DNA from: Azotobacter beijerinckii
GTDB lineage: Bacteria; Pseudomonadota; Gammaproteobacteria; Pseudomonadales; Pseudomonadaceae
Direction: 5' to 3'
Assembly: GCF_900110885.1 (NCBI RefSeq)
Contig: NZ_FOFJ01000002.1
Location: 154,849-218,848, forward strand
DNA: 64,000 nucleotides
The position numbers were made by a program, and so were the translations under genes. Shown piece after piece: positions 35,655 through 44,430 of this stretch. How positions within the stretch are numbered: the first letter of the stretch is position 1; every line of letters starts with the position of its first letter. The notes beneath the pieces were generated by a model, which ran no database searches, was not told where the DNA came from, and saw only the letters and a list, made by a program, of their open reading frames with translations.

Positions 35655-36992
35655 TCATCCTCGGATGGCCCAGAAGGCCAGGTTCAGGCCGGGAAACTGG
35701 CCGCCGACGTGGAAGGCGAAGCCGCCCGACTGGCGCAATTGCTTCCAGTGCTCGCTGCCGCGGTCCAGCTCGAAATAGCAGGCGCCGGCGTGATAGGGGA
35801 TCTGCCGCGGCGCGACCGGCATCGGCAGCAGTGCGATGCCCGGCAGCTGCAGGTTGACCAGGTCGCGGATGTGCTCCACCGAGCCGACCTTGGCCTGCTG
35901 CGGAAAGTGGCTGCGCAGCTGCTCGGCGGGCACCTCGGCGCGCACCGCGAGGACGAAGCTGGCCGACTCGAGCAGGGTCCGGTCGGCGAGCATCGCCACG
36001 TGCACGCCATAGGACTTCTCGACCAGCGGGAGGGGGATCGCGCGACTGTCCAGCACCATCGACAGGGCCTGGCGCAGGGCGAGGACCACCGGGGCGAAGC
36101 TTGCGGCCAGGTCGTCGTGGCGGTAGGGCGGAAACTCCGCCGGACGGCGCCCGGCGGCGGAAAAGGTGGCGAACTCCCCGGCCAGGGCGACCAGCTCGCG
36201 GTACAGCGCCTCCGGGTGCAGCGGCGCGAGGCGGGCCAGGTGGGCGACCAGCGGCTCGGCGCGGTTGACCAGCTGGAGCAGCAGGAAGTCGGCGATCTCC
36301 GCGGCGCCGCCGGCGCCCGAGGCCACCACCCGCCCGGCCAGCGCCTCGCCGCGCTGGTGGAGCAGGCCGAGCAGCTCGTTGCGAAAGGCCGCCAGCGGCG
36401 CCGACGCCGCCACGTCGAGCAGCGGCGGGATGTAGCCCTCGTCGAGACGCAGCGCCAGGTCGGCGCGCTTTTCCAGCACCCGGACCAGGCCGAGCGCGGC
36501 GTATTCGCCAAGTCCCGCGTCGGCACCGGCGAGCAGACGGAACGCCGGTGCCGCCACGGCGACCGGCGCCAGGCTCTCGAAGGGCGCGTTGTCGTCGCGC
36601 ACCTCGCAGACCCGGCCCAGGTAGCGGGCGCCGCCCGGCGGCTCGCCCTCCTCCGCGGTGTCGCGGGTGCCGGGGCGGCGCAGCGGCAGCGCCAGGTAGA
36701 TCAGCGCATCGCGCAGCTCGCCGGGCACCTCCAGCGGCGGCGGCGGCGGATCGGCGGCGGGGATGTCGAAGGGCGTGCCGTCGGGCAGCACCCCGCGGGC
36801 GACGAGGATCGCCAGCTTGCCCTGGGTCAGCAGCGCCTCGTCCAGGCGCAGGTCGGCAAAGCCCCAGCCGCCGGCCTGCAGCGCCCGGCAGCGGCCCTCC
36901 ACCAGGCGCTCCAGGTAGCGGTCGTGCTGCTGGAAATGCTGCGGGCGGAGGAACATGCCCTCCGACCACAGTACCCGGTTGCTCCACGACAT
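35655..36992 (-). CDS. tssK: T6SS baseplate protein TssK
   Basis: 445 residues, the typical length. The N-terminus NRVLWSEGMFLRPQHFQQHDRYLE is the family signature, and the segments LAPLHPEALYRELVALAGEFATF and SFVLAVRAEVPAEQLRSHFP lie where expected. TssK is a trimeric cytoplasmic protein linking the baseplate (TssF, TssG, TssE, VgrG) to the membrane complex. It lies six bp upstream of tssL. Confidence 0.96.
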   Translation of the reverse strand: MSWSNRVLWSEGMFLRPQHFQQHDRYLERLVEGRCRALQAGGWGFADLRLDEALLTQGKLAILVARGVLPDGTPFDIPAADPPPPPLEVPGELRDALIYLALPLRRPGTRDTAEEGEPPGGARYLGRVCEVRDDNAPFESLAPVAVAAPAFRLLAGADAGLGEYAALGLVRVLEKRADLALRLDEGYIPPLLDVAASAPLAAFRNELLGLLHQRGEALAGRVVASGAGGAAEIADFLLLQLVNRAEPLVAHLARLAPLHPEALYRELVALAGEFATFSAAGRRPAEFPPYRHDDLAASFAPVVLALRQALSMVLDSRAIPLPLVEKSYGVHVAMLADRTLLESASFVLAVRAEVPAEQLRSHFPQQAKVGSVEHIRDLVNLQLPGIALLPMPVAPRQIPYHAGACYFELDRGSEHWKQLRQSGGFAFHVGGQFPGLNLAFWAIRG

Positions 36993-37011
36993 GGATAGCG
37001 GCTCCCCGGAT

Positions 37012-37569
37012 CTAGGGCGCGGACCCGGCGACCAGCGCCCGGCGGCCGAGACGGATGGTGTGGCGGCTGGTCTGCCCGGCCGGCACCTCGATGAGCAGGC
37101 GCCAGACCGCGCCGTCCAGGTCGCGGTAGGCCGCCACCAGGCCGAGCAGCCGGGTCGGCTCGGCGAGACGGCGCTCCAGGCGGCGGTGCTGGCCGGGCTG
37201 GATCAGCAGCTCGTCCTGGTCGACCAGATCGGCGGCGAGGCTGCCCTGCGGCGATTCGACCAGGGCGAAGTAGTCCGCCCGGCCGAAGGCCGTGCCGCGG
37301 CGCAGCTCGTAGAGGCGCAGGCGCAGCGGGGCTGCCCGGCCGTCGGGCGTGGGATTGAGGTCCGTCGCCGCCTGCAGGTCGAGGAGGACGACGGTCGGCG
37401 CCGGCCGGACCACGCCCGGCGGCGCACCCGGAGCGGCAGGCGCCGCGGCGAGTTCGGTCGATGCCGGCGGCGGCGGTGGGACCGGAGCCGGCGGCGGCGC
37501 GGGCGCCCGGGTACCGCAGGCGCCCAGCCAGAGGGTCAGGGTGATCGCCGTTATGGTTATTTTCGGCAT
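37012..37569 (-). CDS. tssJ: T6SS outer-membrane lipoprotein TssJ
   Basis: 185 residues from the ATG at 37569. The signal peptide ends in a lipobox (LWLGACG, cysteine about residue 18), followed by a proline-rich stretch, then the TssJ beta-sandwich (LRLYELRRGTAFGRADYFAL, EPTRLLGLVAAYRDLDGAVWRLL). It anchors TssM to the outer membrane. The gene starts 21 bp from the end of a 178-bp inverted-repeat element that separates it from tagH, so it may be read from tagH through the element or from a promoter within it. Confidence 0.93.
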   Translation of the reverse strand: MPKITITAITLTLWLGACGTRAPAPPPAPVPPPPPASTELAAAPAAPGAPPGVVRPAPTVVLLDLQAATDLNPTPDGRAAPLRLRLYELRRGTAFGRADYFALVESPQGSLAADLVDQDELLIQPGQHRRLERRLAEPTRLLGLVAAYRDLDGAVWRLLIEVPAGQTSRHTIRLGRRALVAGSAP

Positions 37570-37589
37570 CCGAACTGGACCTCGATCCA

Positions 37590-37767
37590 GGGTCTGTTGA
37601 CGTTTCGGCGTGAGCCGCGCTGCTGCGCAACCCGAAGGGACGGGGCCCGTTTGGCACAGCACGGCGTCGCTCGTCGTTCATTTGGAATAACCAAACTTCG
37701 CTCCTCGTTCCTTGTTCTGCACCAAACGGACCGCCGTCGCGGCCTACGCCAAAACGTCAACAGACCC
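37590..37767. mobile_element. MITE-like element with 30-bp imperfect inverted ends
   Basis: The ends 37590-37619 and 37738-37767 are inverted copies matching at 27 of 30 positions; both begin with GGGTCTGTTGACGTTT reading inwards. The 118 bp between carries no gene. A 178-bp element with long inverted ends and no coding capacity fits a miniature inverted-repeat element. A single related end is at 52646-52675. No clear target duplication was seen. Confidence 0.7.
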
Positions 37768-37820
37768 TCGTGCGTTCGTCCTCCCGAAAACCGGCCGCCG
37801 GCCACTTCCTGTCGCGCACC

Positions 37821-39089
37821 TCAATGGCCGCGCAGTTTCAGGCTGTATTCCTCGTAGGCACGCGCGAACTCCTTGCCGAACAACGCCTGGAAGTCGTCCT
37901 CGGCCTCTTTGGAAATGCTCCCGTAGAGTTCCGTGAACAACGCCCAGTACTTCGCCTGACGTCCGCCGGGCAACAATCCGGCAAGTCCCGGATGTTCGCC
38001 CAGGCGGGTTTTCAAGACCTGCGGATCGAAGCGCCCGAGCAACTGGCGAAGTGCGGCCTGCACGCCGGCCATTACCGCCAGTTGATGGGCCTTGAGATCG
38101 CCGAAACTTTCCGCGACCGCCTGGTCGGGTGGCATGAAGGCCGGGTTGCCGGGACGCAGCAACAGCAGCAGCGCCTCGTCGGCATTCGGCGAGAACTTCA
38201 GCGGGTTGTTGCGAATCGGGCGGATCATGGTCTGCGCCAGGCGGAACTCGCCCTTCAGGCTGGCCCGCGCGCGCAGCACCTCGAGCAGCCCCTCGACCAT
38301 CAGCCGGTAGCTGCGGCCGATGGCCTCCATCTGCGCGGCCGCCGCGCTTCGCTCGATGCGCAGCTGGGCGAGTCCGGCGCCGCGCAGGAAGGCCTCCAGG
38401 GCGTCGCCGGGTTCGCCGCTCGCCAGCGGGGGCGCGACGGCCGGCAGCGGCGCCGGCGCCGGCGCCGGCACCGCGGCCGGAGGCTCGGCGAAGGGGTCCC
38501 AGTCCGCCGGGATCGGTGCCGCGGCCTCGGGCGGCGTCTGCCGAGGTTCGGGCGGGCAAAAATCCTCGCGCTCGACCGGCACCCGGTCGGCGCGCAGCGG
38601 CGGCCCGCCCGGCTCGGCGAGCAGCTCGAAAAGACTCGGGACGGCCGGCGCCGGCGCGCTGGCCTGGGGAGACGCGGGCAGTGGCGCGGTGCCCATCGCG
38701 GCGAACGCCGCCGGCCGCTCCAGCCAGGCGTCGAGGCCGCCGCCCTCGCGGGAGAGCGACCCGGCCGCCGCGTCGATCCGTACCAGCAGCTCGTAGTCGC
38801 CCAGGCGCAGGTGCTCGCCGTCGCGCAGCGGCTCGCTGTTGCCGCGCTGCAGGCGCACGCCCGCGTCCGCCAGCAGCACGCCGTTGGTGCTGGTGTCGGT
38901 CAGGTAGTAGGTGCCGTCGCGGGACTGGATGGTGCAATGGTGGCTGGACACCAGACGCTCCGGATCGGGCAATACCCAGTCGTTGTCGGGGGCCCGCCCG
39001 ATTCGCAGCTCACCGCGATCCAGCTCGGCTTCCACGGATTGTCCGGGGGTGAGCTTGTGATAACTGGTGATGGTCAAACGCAGCGGCAT
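37821..39089 (-). CDS. tagH: T6SS FHA-domain protein TagH (Fha)
   Basis: 422 residues from the ATG at 39089, chosen because GAGG lies just upstream. An N-terminal FHA domain (about 20-105, LRIGRAPDNDWVLPDPERLVSSHHC, YLTDTSTNGV) binds phosphothreonine. A proline/alanine-rich linker (about 110-235) leads to a C-terminal T6SS-FHA domain (FKGEF-like KGEFRLAQTMIRPIRNNPLKFSP, ending FARAYEEYSLKLRGH). In HSI-I, Fha1 is the PpkA substrate whose phosphorylation promotes T6SS assembly. It is the first gene of the leftward operon, separated from tssJ by the inverted-repeat element. Confidence 0.95.
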   Translation of the reverse strand: MPLRLTITSYHKLTPGQSVEAELDRGELRIGRAPDNDWVLPDPERLVSSHHCTIQSRDGTYYLTDTSTNGVLLADAGVRLQRGNSEPLRDGEHLRLGDYELLVRIDAAAGSLSREGGGLDAWLERPAAFAAMGTAPLPASPQASAPAPAVPSLFELLAEPGGPPLRADRVPVEREDFCPPEPRQTPPEAAAPIPADWDPFAEPPAAVPAPAPAPLPAVAPPLASGEPGDALEAFLRGAGLAQLRIERSAAAAQMEAIGRSYRLMVEGLLEVLRARASLKGEFRLAQTMIRPIRNNPLKFSPNADEALLLLLRPGNPAFMPPDQAVAESFGDLKAHQLAVMAGVQAALRQLLGRFDPQVLKTRLGEHPGLAGLLPGGRQAKYWALFTELYGSISKEAEDDFQALFGKEFARAYEEYSLKLRGH

Positions 39090-39101
39090 GCACGCCTCTT
39101 C

Positions 39102-39130
39102 CCATTCCGACAAAGGGCCATTCCGACAAA
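39102..39130. repeat. Direct repeat of CCATTCCGACAAA upstream of tagH
   Basis: Two identical 13-bp copies (39102-39114 and 39118-39130), 16 bp apart start to start, 13 bp upstream of the tagH start codon. The spacing is about one and a half helical turns. This could be a regulator site or a small duplication. Confidence 0.55.
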
Positions 39131-39280
39131 TGGGCGAGCGGGCATCGGAAACAGGGAAAATCAGTATAAGTCGCGCCCCCGGATAATGCGCAGGAACCGG
39201 GAAAAGCCATTATGCCGATTTGCACTTAAACAGTATCCGGATAGTTTTGCATCGAACTTCCACAGGTACTTTGCCCATTC

Positions 39281-39308
39281 TTGACAAGCCACTATTCCCA
39301 CCGATACT
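39281..39308 (+). promoter_or_regulatory. Possible sigma-70 promoter for the tssA operon
   Basis: A perfect TTGACA (39281-39286) is followed after 16 bp by GATACT (39303-39308). A transcript from here would have a leader of about 150 bases that contains the palindromes at 39404-39441. Confidence 0.4.
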
Positions 39309-39403
39309 TCATCCACTATTCGATCAGACCGATTAAACCCCTATCAAAACAAAGCCCGGAACGAGTTCATCCCGGCAATAGCCGATTAATACCCGGCACT
39401 CTC

Positions 39404-39441
39404 CGGAATATATATTCCGATATATATCGGAGGATATATCC
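39404..39441. promoter_or_regulatory. Three clustered AT-rich palindromes upstream of tssA
   Basis: CGGAATATATATTCCG (39404-39419) and TCCGATATATATCGGA (39416-39431) are perfect 16-bp palindromes sharing four bases; GGATATATCC (39432-39441) follows directly. They end 23 bp before the tssA GTG. They could be overlapping operators or, as RNA, alternative hairpins presenting GGA motifs. Confidence 0.6.
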
Positions 39442-39464
39442 GGAGCTTTTCGAGACGAGCCATC

Positions 39465-40484
39465 GTGGACCTGCCGCACCTGCTTTGCGCAATCTCCGAA
39501 GCGTCGCCCTGCGGCGACGATCTCGAATACGATCCCCAACTTCTGGAGTTGCAGCGTGCCGCCGAAGGCCAACCGGAACGGCGGATGGGCGATGCCGTGC
39601 TCGCCGCCGAGCCGCCCGACTGGCGCAAGACCCGGGAGATCGCCGGCGCCCTGTTCGCGCGCGGCAAGGACCTGCGCATCGCCAACTACCTGGTGCGCAG
39701 CGCCCTCGCCCTCGACGGGCTGCCGGGCCTGGCCGAGGGCCTGGCGCTGGTCCGCGAGCTGCTCGGCCGCTACTGGGACGACCTGTACCCGCGCCTGGAC
39801 CACGAGGACCGCGACGACCCGACCCTGCGCCTCAACACCCTCGCCGAGCTGGCCGGCGAACCCCTGCTGCGCCTGCTGCGCGACGCCCCGCTGCTGCACT
39901 CGCGCGCCTTCGGCCCGCTCAGCCTGCGCGCCGCCCTGCAGGCCGCCGGGCTCTCGCCGGGCAGCGCCGAGGGCCTGGGCCGCGAGCAGCTGGCCGGCGC
40001 CCTGCAGGACAGCGAGCCGCAACGCCTGGCCCGCGACCGCGCCGCCCTGGAGGAGGCCCGCGCTAGCCTGGCGGCCATCGAGGCGGAGGTCGCCGGCCAT
40101 GTCGGCGCCGCGCGCAGCCTCGACCTCGGCGCCCTCGCCCGCCTGCTGCGCCAGGCCGGGCAGCTGCTCGCCGAGCCGCCGCCCCACGGCGCCGGCGCAG
40201 CAGAGGACGACGACGAAACCGGCCGGCCGGCGGCCGCGGACGCGCCGTCCGCCAGCGAGCGGCCGGGCCGCGGCGCCGTCCCCATCGCCAGCCGCGACGA
40301 GGTGCTGCACAGCCTCGACCGCATCCTCGGCTATTACCGCCAGCACGAGCCGTCCAGCCCGGTTCCGGTGCTGCTGGCCCGGGCCAAGAGTTTGGTCAAC
40401 GCCGACTTCGCGGAAATCGTCCGCAACCTGATCCCGGACGGGCTGGCCCAGTTCGAGAAGCTGCAGGGCCCCGGCGGCGACTAG
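39465..40484 (+). CDS. tssA: T6SS cap protein TssA
   Basis: 339 residues, GTG start with only a weak ribosome site (GAGACGAG). The ImpA_N domain covers about 1-130 (SEASPCGDDLEYDPQLLELQRAAEGQPE, DWRKTREIAGALFARGKDLRIA, YWDDLYPRLD). The C-terminus (SRDEVLHSLDRILGYYRQHEPSSPVPVLLARAKSLV) matches the short TssA class. TssA primes and caps sheath polymerisation at the baseplate. It is the first gene of the rightward operon. Confidence 0.95.
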   Translation: MDLPHLLCAISEASPCGDDLEYDPQLLELQRAAEGQPERRMGDAVLAAEPPDWRKTREIAGALFARGKDLRIANYLVRSALALDGLPGLAEGLALVRELLGRYWDDLYPRLDHEDRDDPTLRLNTLAELAGEPLLRLLRDAPLLHSRAFGPLSLRAALQAAGLSPGSAEGLGREQLAGALQDSEPQRLARDRAALEEARASLAAIEAEVAGHVGAARSLDLGALARLLRQAGQLLAEPPPHGAGAAEDDDETGRPAAADAPSASERPGRGAVPIASRDEVLHSLDRILGYYRQHEPSSPVPVLLARAKSLVNADFAEIVRNLIPDGLAQFEKLQGPGGD

Positions 40485-40510
40485 CCCGCCACACGCCCGG
40501 AGGAGACGAG

Positions 40511-41026
40511 ATGGTCAGTACCAGCAGTCAGAAGTTCATCGCCCGCAACCGCGCCCCGCGCGTGCAGATCGAGTACGACGTGGAGCTTTACGGCGCCGAG
40601 AAGAAGGTGCAGCTGCCCTTCGTCATGGGCGTGCTCGCCGATCTCGCCGGCAAGAGCGCCGAGCCGCTGGCGCCGGTCGACGAACGGCGCTTCCTGGCCA
40701 TCGACGTCGACAACTTCGACGCCCGCCTGAAGGCCATGCAGCCGCGGGTCGCCTTCAGCGTGCCCAACGCCCTCACCGGCGAGGGCAACCTGAGCCTCGA
40801 CCTCACCTTCGAGAGCATGGACGACTTCGGCCCGGCGGCGATCGCCCGCAAGGTCGACGCGCTCGGCCAGCTGCTCAAGGCGCGCACCCAGTTGGCCAAC
40901 CTGCTGACCTACATGGACGGCAAGAGCGGCGCCGAGGAGATGGTCCTCAAGGCGATCCGCGACCCGGCCCTGCTGCAGGCGCTGGTCAGCGCACCGAAGC
41001 CGCCGGAACCCGAGACACCAGCCTGA
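40511..41026 (+). CDS. tssB: T6SS contractile sheath small subunit TssB (VipA)
   Basis: 171 residues, GGAGGAGAC site upstream. Motifs: SSQKFIARNRAPRVQIEYDVE, KKVQLPFVMGVLADLAG, FLAIDVDNFD, and MDGKSGAEEM near the end. It assembles with TssC into the cytoplasmic sheath that contracts to push the Hcp tube. tssC begins 13 bp later. Confidence 0.97.
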   Translation: MVSTSSQKFIARNRAPRVQIEYDVELYGAEKKVQLPFVMGVLADLAGKSAEPLAPVDERRFLAIDVDNFDARLKAMQPRVAFSVPNALTGEGNLSLDLTFESMDDFGPAAIARKVDALGQLLKARTQLANLLTYMDGKSGAEEMVLKAIRDPALLQALVSAPKPPEPETPA

Positions 41027-41039
41027 GGAGGATGCCGCC

Positions 41040-42542
41040 ATGGCCGAACCGATCGGCAGCGAACAGCTGCAGCCACAGCCGGAACCCGCCGCCGAGACCG
41101 GCGACGACTTCGCCGCCCTCCTGCTGCGCGAGTTCAAGCCCCAGACCGAGCGGGCCCGCGAGGCGGTGGAAAGCGCCGTGCGCACCCTCGCCGAGCAGGC
41201 CCTGGAGCGCACCGAGCTGATTTCCGACGACGCGATCCGCTCCATCGAGTCGATCATCGCCGCCATCGACGCCCGGCTGACCGCGCAGATCAACCTGATC
41301 CTCCACCACCCGGACTTCCAGCGCCTGGAAAGCGCCTGGCGCGGGCTGCGCTACCTGGTCGACAACAGCGAAACCGACGAGATGCTGAAGATCCGCGTGC
41401 TGAACGTCTCCAAGGGCGAACTGCACCGCACGCTGAAGAAGTTCAAGGGCAGCGCCTGGGACCAGAGCCCGCTGTTCAAGAAGATGTACGAGGAGGAGTA
41501 CGGCCAGTTCGGCGGCGAGCCCTACGGCTGCCTGGTCGGCGACTACTACTTCGACCACTCGGCGCCGGACGTCGAGCTGCTCGGCGAGATCGCCAAGGTC
41601 TGCGCGGCGATGCACGCGCCCTTCATCGCCGCCGCCGCGCCGCGGGTGATGGGCATGGACTCCTGGCAGGAGCTGTCCAACCCGCGCGACCTGACCAAGA
41701 TCTTCACCACCCCCGAATACGCCGCCTGGCGCTCGCTGCGCGAGTCCGAGGACTCCCGCTACATCGGCCTGACCCTGCCGCGCTTCCTGGCGCGCCAGCC
41801 CTACGGGGCGCGAACCGACCCGGTGGAGGCCTTCGCCTTCGAGGAGGACACCGAGGGCGCCGACAGCAGCAAGTACGCCTGGGCCAACTCGGCCTACGCG
41901 ATGGCCGCCAACATCGACCGCTCCTTCAAGCTCTACGGCTGGTGCTCGCGGATTCGCGGGGTGGAGTCCGGCGGCGAGGTGACCAACCTGCCGGTGCATA
42001 CCTTCCCCACCGACGACGGCGGGGTGGACATGAAGTGTCCCACCGAGATCGCCATCTCCGACCGCCGCGAGGCGGAGCTGGCGAAGAACGGCTTCATGCC
42101 GCTGCTGCACCGCAAGAACAGCGACTTCGCCGCCTTCATCGGCGCCCAGTCGCTGCAAAAACCCGCCGAGTACGACGACCCGGACGCCACCGCCAACGCC
42201 AACCTGGCCGCCCGCCTGCCCTACCTGTTCGCCACCTGCCGCTTCGCCCATTACCTGAAGTGCATCGTCCGCGACAAGATCGGCTCGTTCCGCGAGCGCG
42301 AGGACATGCAGCGCTGGCTGCAGGACTGGATCCTCAACTACGTGGACGGCGACCCGGCGCACTCCAGCGAGACCACCAAGGCCCAGCACCCGCTGGCGGC
42401 GGCCGAGGTGGTGGTCGAGGAGGTCGAGGGCAATCCCGGCTACTACAACGCCCGCTTCTACCTGCGCCCCCACTACCAGCTCGAAGGGCTGACCGTCTCG
42501 CTGCGCCTGGTCTCCCGGCTGCCCTCGGCGAAGGCGGCCTGA
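41040..42542 (+). CDS. tssC: T6SS contractile sheath large subunit TssC (VipB)
   Basis: 500 residues with GAGG upstream. Motifs: LHHPDFQRLESAWRGLRYLVDNSETD, FGGEPYGCLVGDYYFDHS, PRFLARQPYGA, FATCRFAHYLKCIVRDKIGSF and the C-terminal ARFYLRPHYQLEGLTVSLRLVSRLP. It is full length and intact. A GC-rich hairpin region separates it from hcp. Confidence 0.97.
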   Translation: MAEPIGSEQLQPQPEPAAETGDDFAALLLREFKPQTERAREAVESAVRTLAEQALERTELISDDAIRSIESIIAAIDARLTAQINLILHHPDFQRLESAWRGLRYLVDNSETDEMLKIRVLNVSKGELHRTLKKFKGSAWDQSPLFKKMYEEEYGQFGGEPYGCLVGDYYFDHSAPDVELLGEIAKVCAAMHAPFIAAAAPRVMGMDSWQELSNPRDLTKIFTTPEYAAWRSLRESEDSRYIGLTLPRFLARQPYGARTDPVEAFAFEEDTEGADSSKYAWANSAYAMAANIDRSFKLYGWCSRIRGVESGGEVTNLPVHTFPTDDGGVDMKCPTEIAISDRREAELAKNGFMPLLHRKNSDFAAFIGAQSLQKPAEYDDPDATANANLAARLPYLFATCRFAHYLKCIVRDKIGSFREREDMQRWLQDWILNYVDGDPAHSSETTKAQHPLAAAEVVVEEVEGNPGYYNARFYLRPHYQLEGLTVSLRLVSRLPSAKAA

Positions 42543-42586
42543 GCGGCCGGGCGCGGCAAACCGACCGGCGCCGCGGCGCCGGCCGC
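42543..42586 (+). promoter_or_regulatory. GC-rich hairpin between tssC and hcp
   Basis: GCGGCCGG (42543-42550) pairs perfectly with CCGGCCGC (42579-42586), directly after the tssC stop and within the 85-bp gap before hcp, the largest gap in this operon. There is no T-run. It could end part of the transcripts, or protect a processed hcp message. Confidence 0.45.
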
Positions 42587-42627
42587 CCCACACCGGCAGA
42601 CGTGGCGCAGGCCACCCGGGAGGCATG

Positions 42628-43116
42628 ATGGCTGTAGACATGTTCATCAAGATCGGCGACATCCAGGGCGAGTCCCGGGACAAGGCCCACAAGGGCGATA
42701 TCGACGTCCTCGCCTGGAACTGGGGCATGGCCCAGTCCGGCACCATGCACACCGGCGGCGGCGGCGGCACCGGCAAGGTCAGCATCGCCGACCTGTCGCT
42801 GACCAAGTACGTCGACAAGGCCTCGCCCAACCTGATGGCCGCCTGTTCGAGCGGCAAGCACTACCCGCAGGCCACGCTGACGGTGCGCAAGGCCGGCGGC
42901 GACAATCCCGTCGAATACCTGACCATCACCCTCAAGGAGGTGCTGGTGTCCTCCCTGAGCACCGGCGGCAGCGGCGGCGAGGACCGCCTGACCGAGAACG
43001 TCAGCCTCAACTTCGGCCAGGTGCAGGTCGAGTACCAGGCCCAGAAGGAGGACGGCAGCAAGGACGGCGGGCCGATCAAGTACGGCTGGAACATCCGCGA
43101 GAACGTGAAGATCTGA
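42628..43116 (+). CDS. hcp: T6SS tube protein Hcp (TssD)
   Basis: 162 residues. Two adjacent ATGs exist (42625 and 42628); the second gives the family start MAVDMFIKIGDI and is better spaced from GGGAGG. Further signatures: IQGESRDKAHKGDIDVLAWNWG, YVDKASPNLMAACSSGKHYPQATLTVRKAGG and the C-terminal YGWNIRENVKI. Hcp hexamers form the secreted tube and can carry small effectors. It is of the Hcp1 type found in HSI-I. Confidence 0.97.
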   Translation: MAVDMFIKIGDIQGESRDKAHKGDIDVLAWNWGMAQSGTMHTGGGGGTGKVSIADLSLTKYVDKASPNLMAACSSGKHYPQATLTVRKAGGDNPVEYLTITLKEVLVSSLSTGGSGGEDRLTENVSLNFGQVQVEYQAQKEDGSKDGGPIKYGWNIRENVKI

Positions 43117-43130
43117 GCGGGGCCACAGCC

Positions 43131-43916
43131 ATGACTGCCGACGAACTGCTGCGCGCCGGACGCCTCGAGGCAGCGCTCGCGACGCTGCAGGACGAGGTGC
43201 GCCGCCGGCCGGACCACGCCCCGCTGCGGGTGTTCCTGTTCCAGCTGCTGGCCGTGCTCGGCCAGTGGACGCGGGCCGACCAGCAGTTGCAGGTCGCCGG
43301 CGAACTGGAGGCCGGCACCCTGGCCATGGTGCAGACCTACCGCGCCGCGCTGGCGTGCGAGGCGCTGCGCGTCGAGGTGTTCGCCGGGCGCCTGACGCCG
43401 CTGCTGCTCGGCCGGCCGGACGACTGGGTCGCCCTGCTGGTCGAGGCGCTGCGCCTGGACGGCGAGGGCCGCGCCGAGGCCGCCCGGCAGCTGCGCGGGC
43501 AGGCCCTGGACGCCGCGCCGGCGGTCGCCGGGCAGCTCAACGGCGAGGACTTCGCCTGGTGCGCCGACGCCGACCCGCGGCTCGGCCCGGTGCTCGAGCT
43601 GATCGTCAACGGCCGCTACGCCTGGCTGCCCCTGTCGCACCTGCAGAGCCTCGCCTGCGAGCCTCCCGCCGACCTGCGCGACCTGGTCTGGCTGCCGGCG
43701 CGGCTGACCCTGGCCAACGGCGGCGAGAGCGTCGCGCTGATCCCCAGCCGCTACCCCGACACCCCGCGCCTCGGCGACGACGCGGCGCGCCTGGCGCGCA
43801 AGACCGACTGGCCGGACGACGGCCTGCCGCTGGGCCAGCGGATGTTCGTCACCGACCGCGGCGACTGCGCGCTGTTCGAGCTGCGCCGCCTGACCTTCGC
43901 CGCACAGGAGCCCTGA
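43131..43916 (+). CDS. tagJ: T6SS accessory protein TagJ (ImpE/HsiE)
   Basis: 261 residues, ImpE family: N-terminal helical TPR-like part ([44 protein letters not shown]) and C-terminal beta-rich part with [32 protein letters not shown] and LIPSRYPDT. In P. aeruginosa TagJ/HsiE1 binds TssB and helps ClpV act on the sheath. Its presence between hcp and tssE places this locus with HSI-I-type systems. Confidence 0.92.
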   Translation: MTADELLRAGRLEAALATLQDEVRRRPDHAPLRVFLFQLLAVLGQWTRADQQLQVAGELEAGTLAMVQTYRAALACEALRVEVFAGRLTPLLLGRPDDWVALLVEALRLDGEGRAEAARQLRGQALDAAPAVAGQLNGEDFAWCADADPRLGPVLELIVNGRYAWLPLSHLQSLACEPPADLRDLVWLPARLTLANGGESVALIPSRYPDTPRLGDDAARLARKTDWPDDGLPLGQRMFVTDRGDCALFELRRLTFAAQEP

Positions 43917-43917
43917 G

Positions 43918-44430
43918 ATGCCCCGCCTCGGCCTTCAGGAACGCCTGCAACCCTCGCTGCTCGACCGGCTGACCGACGAGGCGCCCGACAGCCCCGGCGA
44001 GCGCCCCGAGCAGTGGGCGATGACCCAGAGCCAGCTCAAGGCCTCGGTGCTGCGCGACCTCGCCTGGCTGTTCAACGCCACCGCGCCGCTCGACGAGAGC
44101 GCCGCGCGGATGCCAGCCGGTCGCTCGGTGCTCAACTACGGGCTGCCGCCGCTGGCCGGTCACAGCGCCTCGAATATCGACGTCCAGGCGGTGGAGAAGC
44201 TGCTGATCGACACCATCGAGGTCTTCGAGCCGCGCATCCTGCGCGGCTCGCTGCAGGTCCGCGCGCGCCTGGACGCCGGGGAGATGAGCCACAACGCCCT
44301 GTCCTTCGAGATCGAGGGCGACCTCTGGGCGCTGCCGGTACCGCTGCGCCTGCTGCTCACCACCCGCCTCGACCTGGAAAGCGGCCACGTCCGCGTCGAC
44401 CCGTCCGAAGCACCGCGGAGACCGGCATGA
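43918..44430 (+). CDS. tssE: T6SS baseplate protein TssE (gp25-like)
   Basis: 170 residues. The C-terminal two thirds form a gp25-like lysozyme-fold domain ([48 protein letters not shown]). The 3' end overlaps tssF by ATGA. It is a wedge component of the baseplate. Confidence 0.95.
   Translation: MPRLGLQERLQPSLLDRLTDEAPDSPGERPEQWAMTQSQLKASVLRDLAWLFNATAPLDESAARMPAGRSVLNYGLPPLAGHSASNIDVQAVEKLLIDTIEVFEPRILRGSLQVRARLDAGEMSHNALSFEIEGDLWALPVPLRLLLTTRLDLESGHVRVDPSEAPRRPA

Larger units (their letters stand above)
39090..39464. promoter_or_regulatory. Divergent regulatory region between tagH and tssA
   Basis: 375 bp without a gene and much more AT-rich than the genes on either side. Near tagH it holds a 13-bp direct repeat; near tssA it holds a possible promoter and overlapping AT-rich palindromes (listed separately). 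All T6SS genes of both operons are probably controlled from here. Confidence 0.7.

Noticed and set aside
30805..36992. Long plus-strand open frames opposite tssK, tssL and tssM
   Set aside because: These are a by-product of high GC on the opposite strand; the minus-strand genes have complete family motifs and ATGA overlaps.
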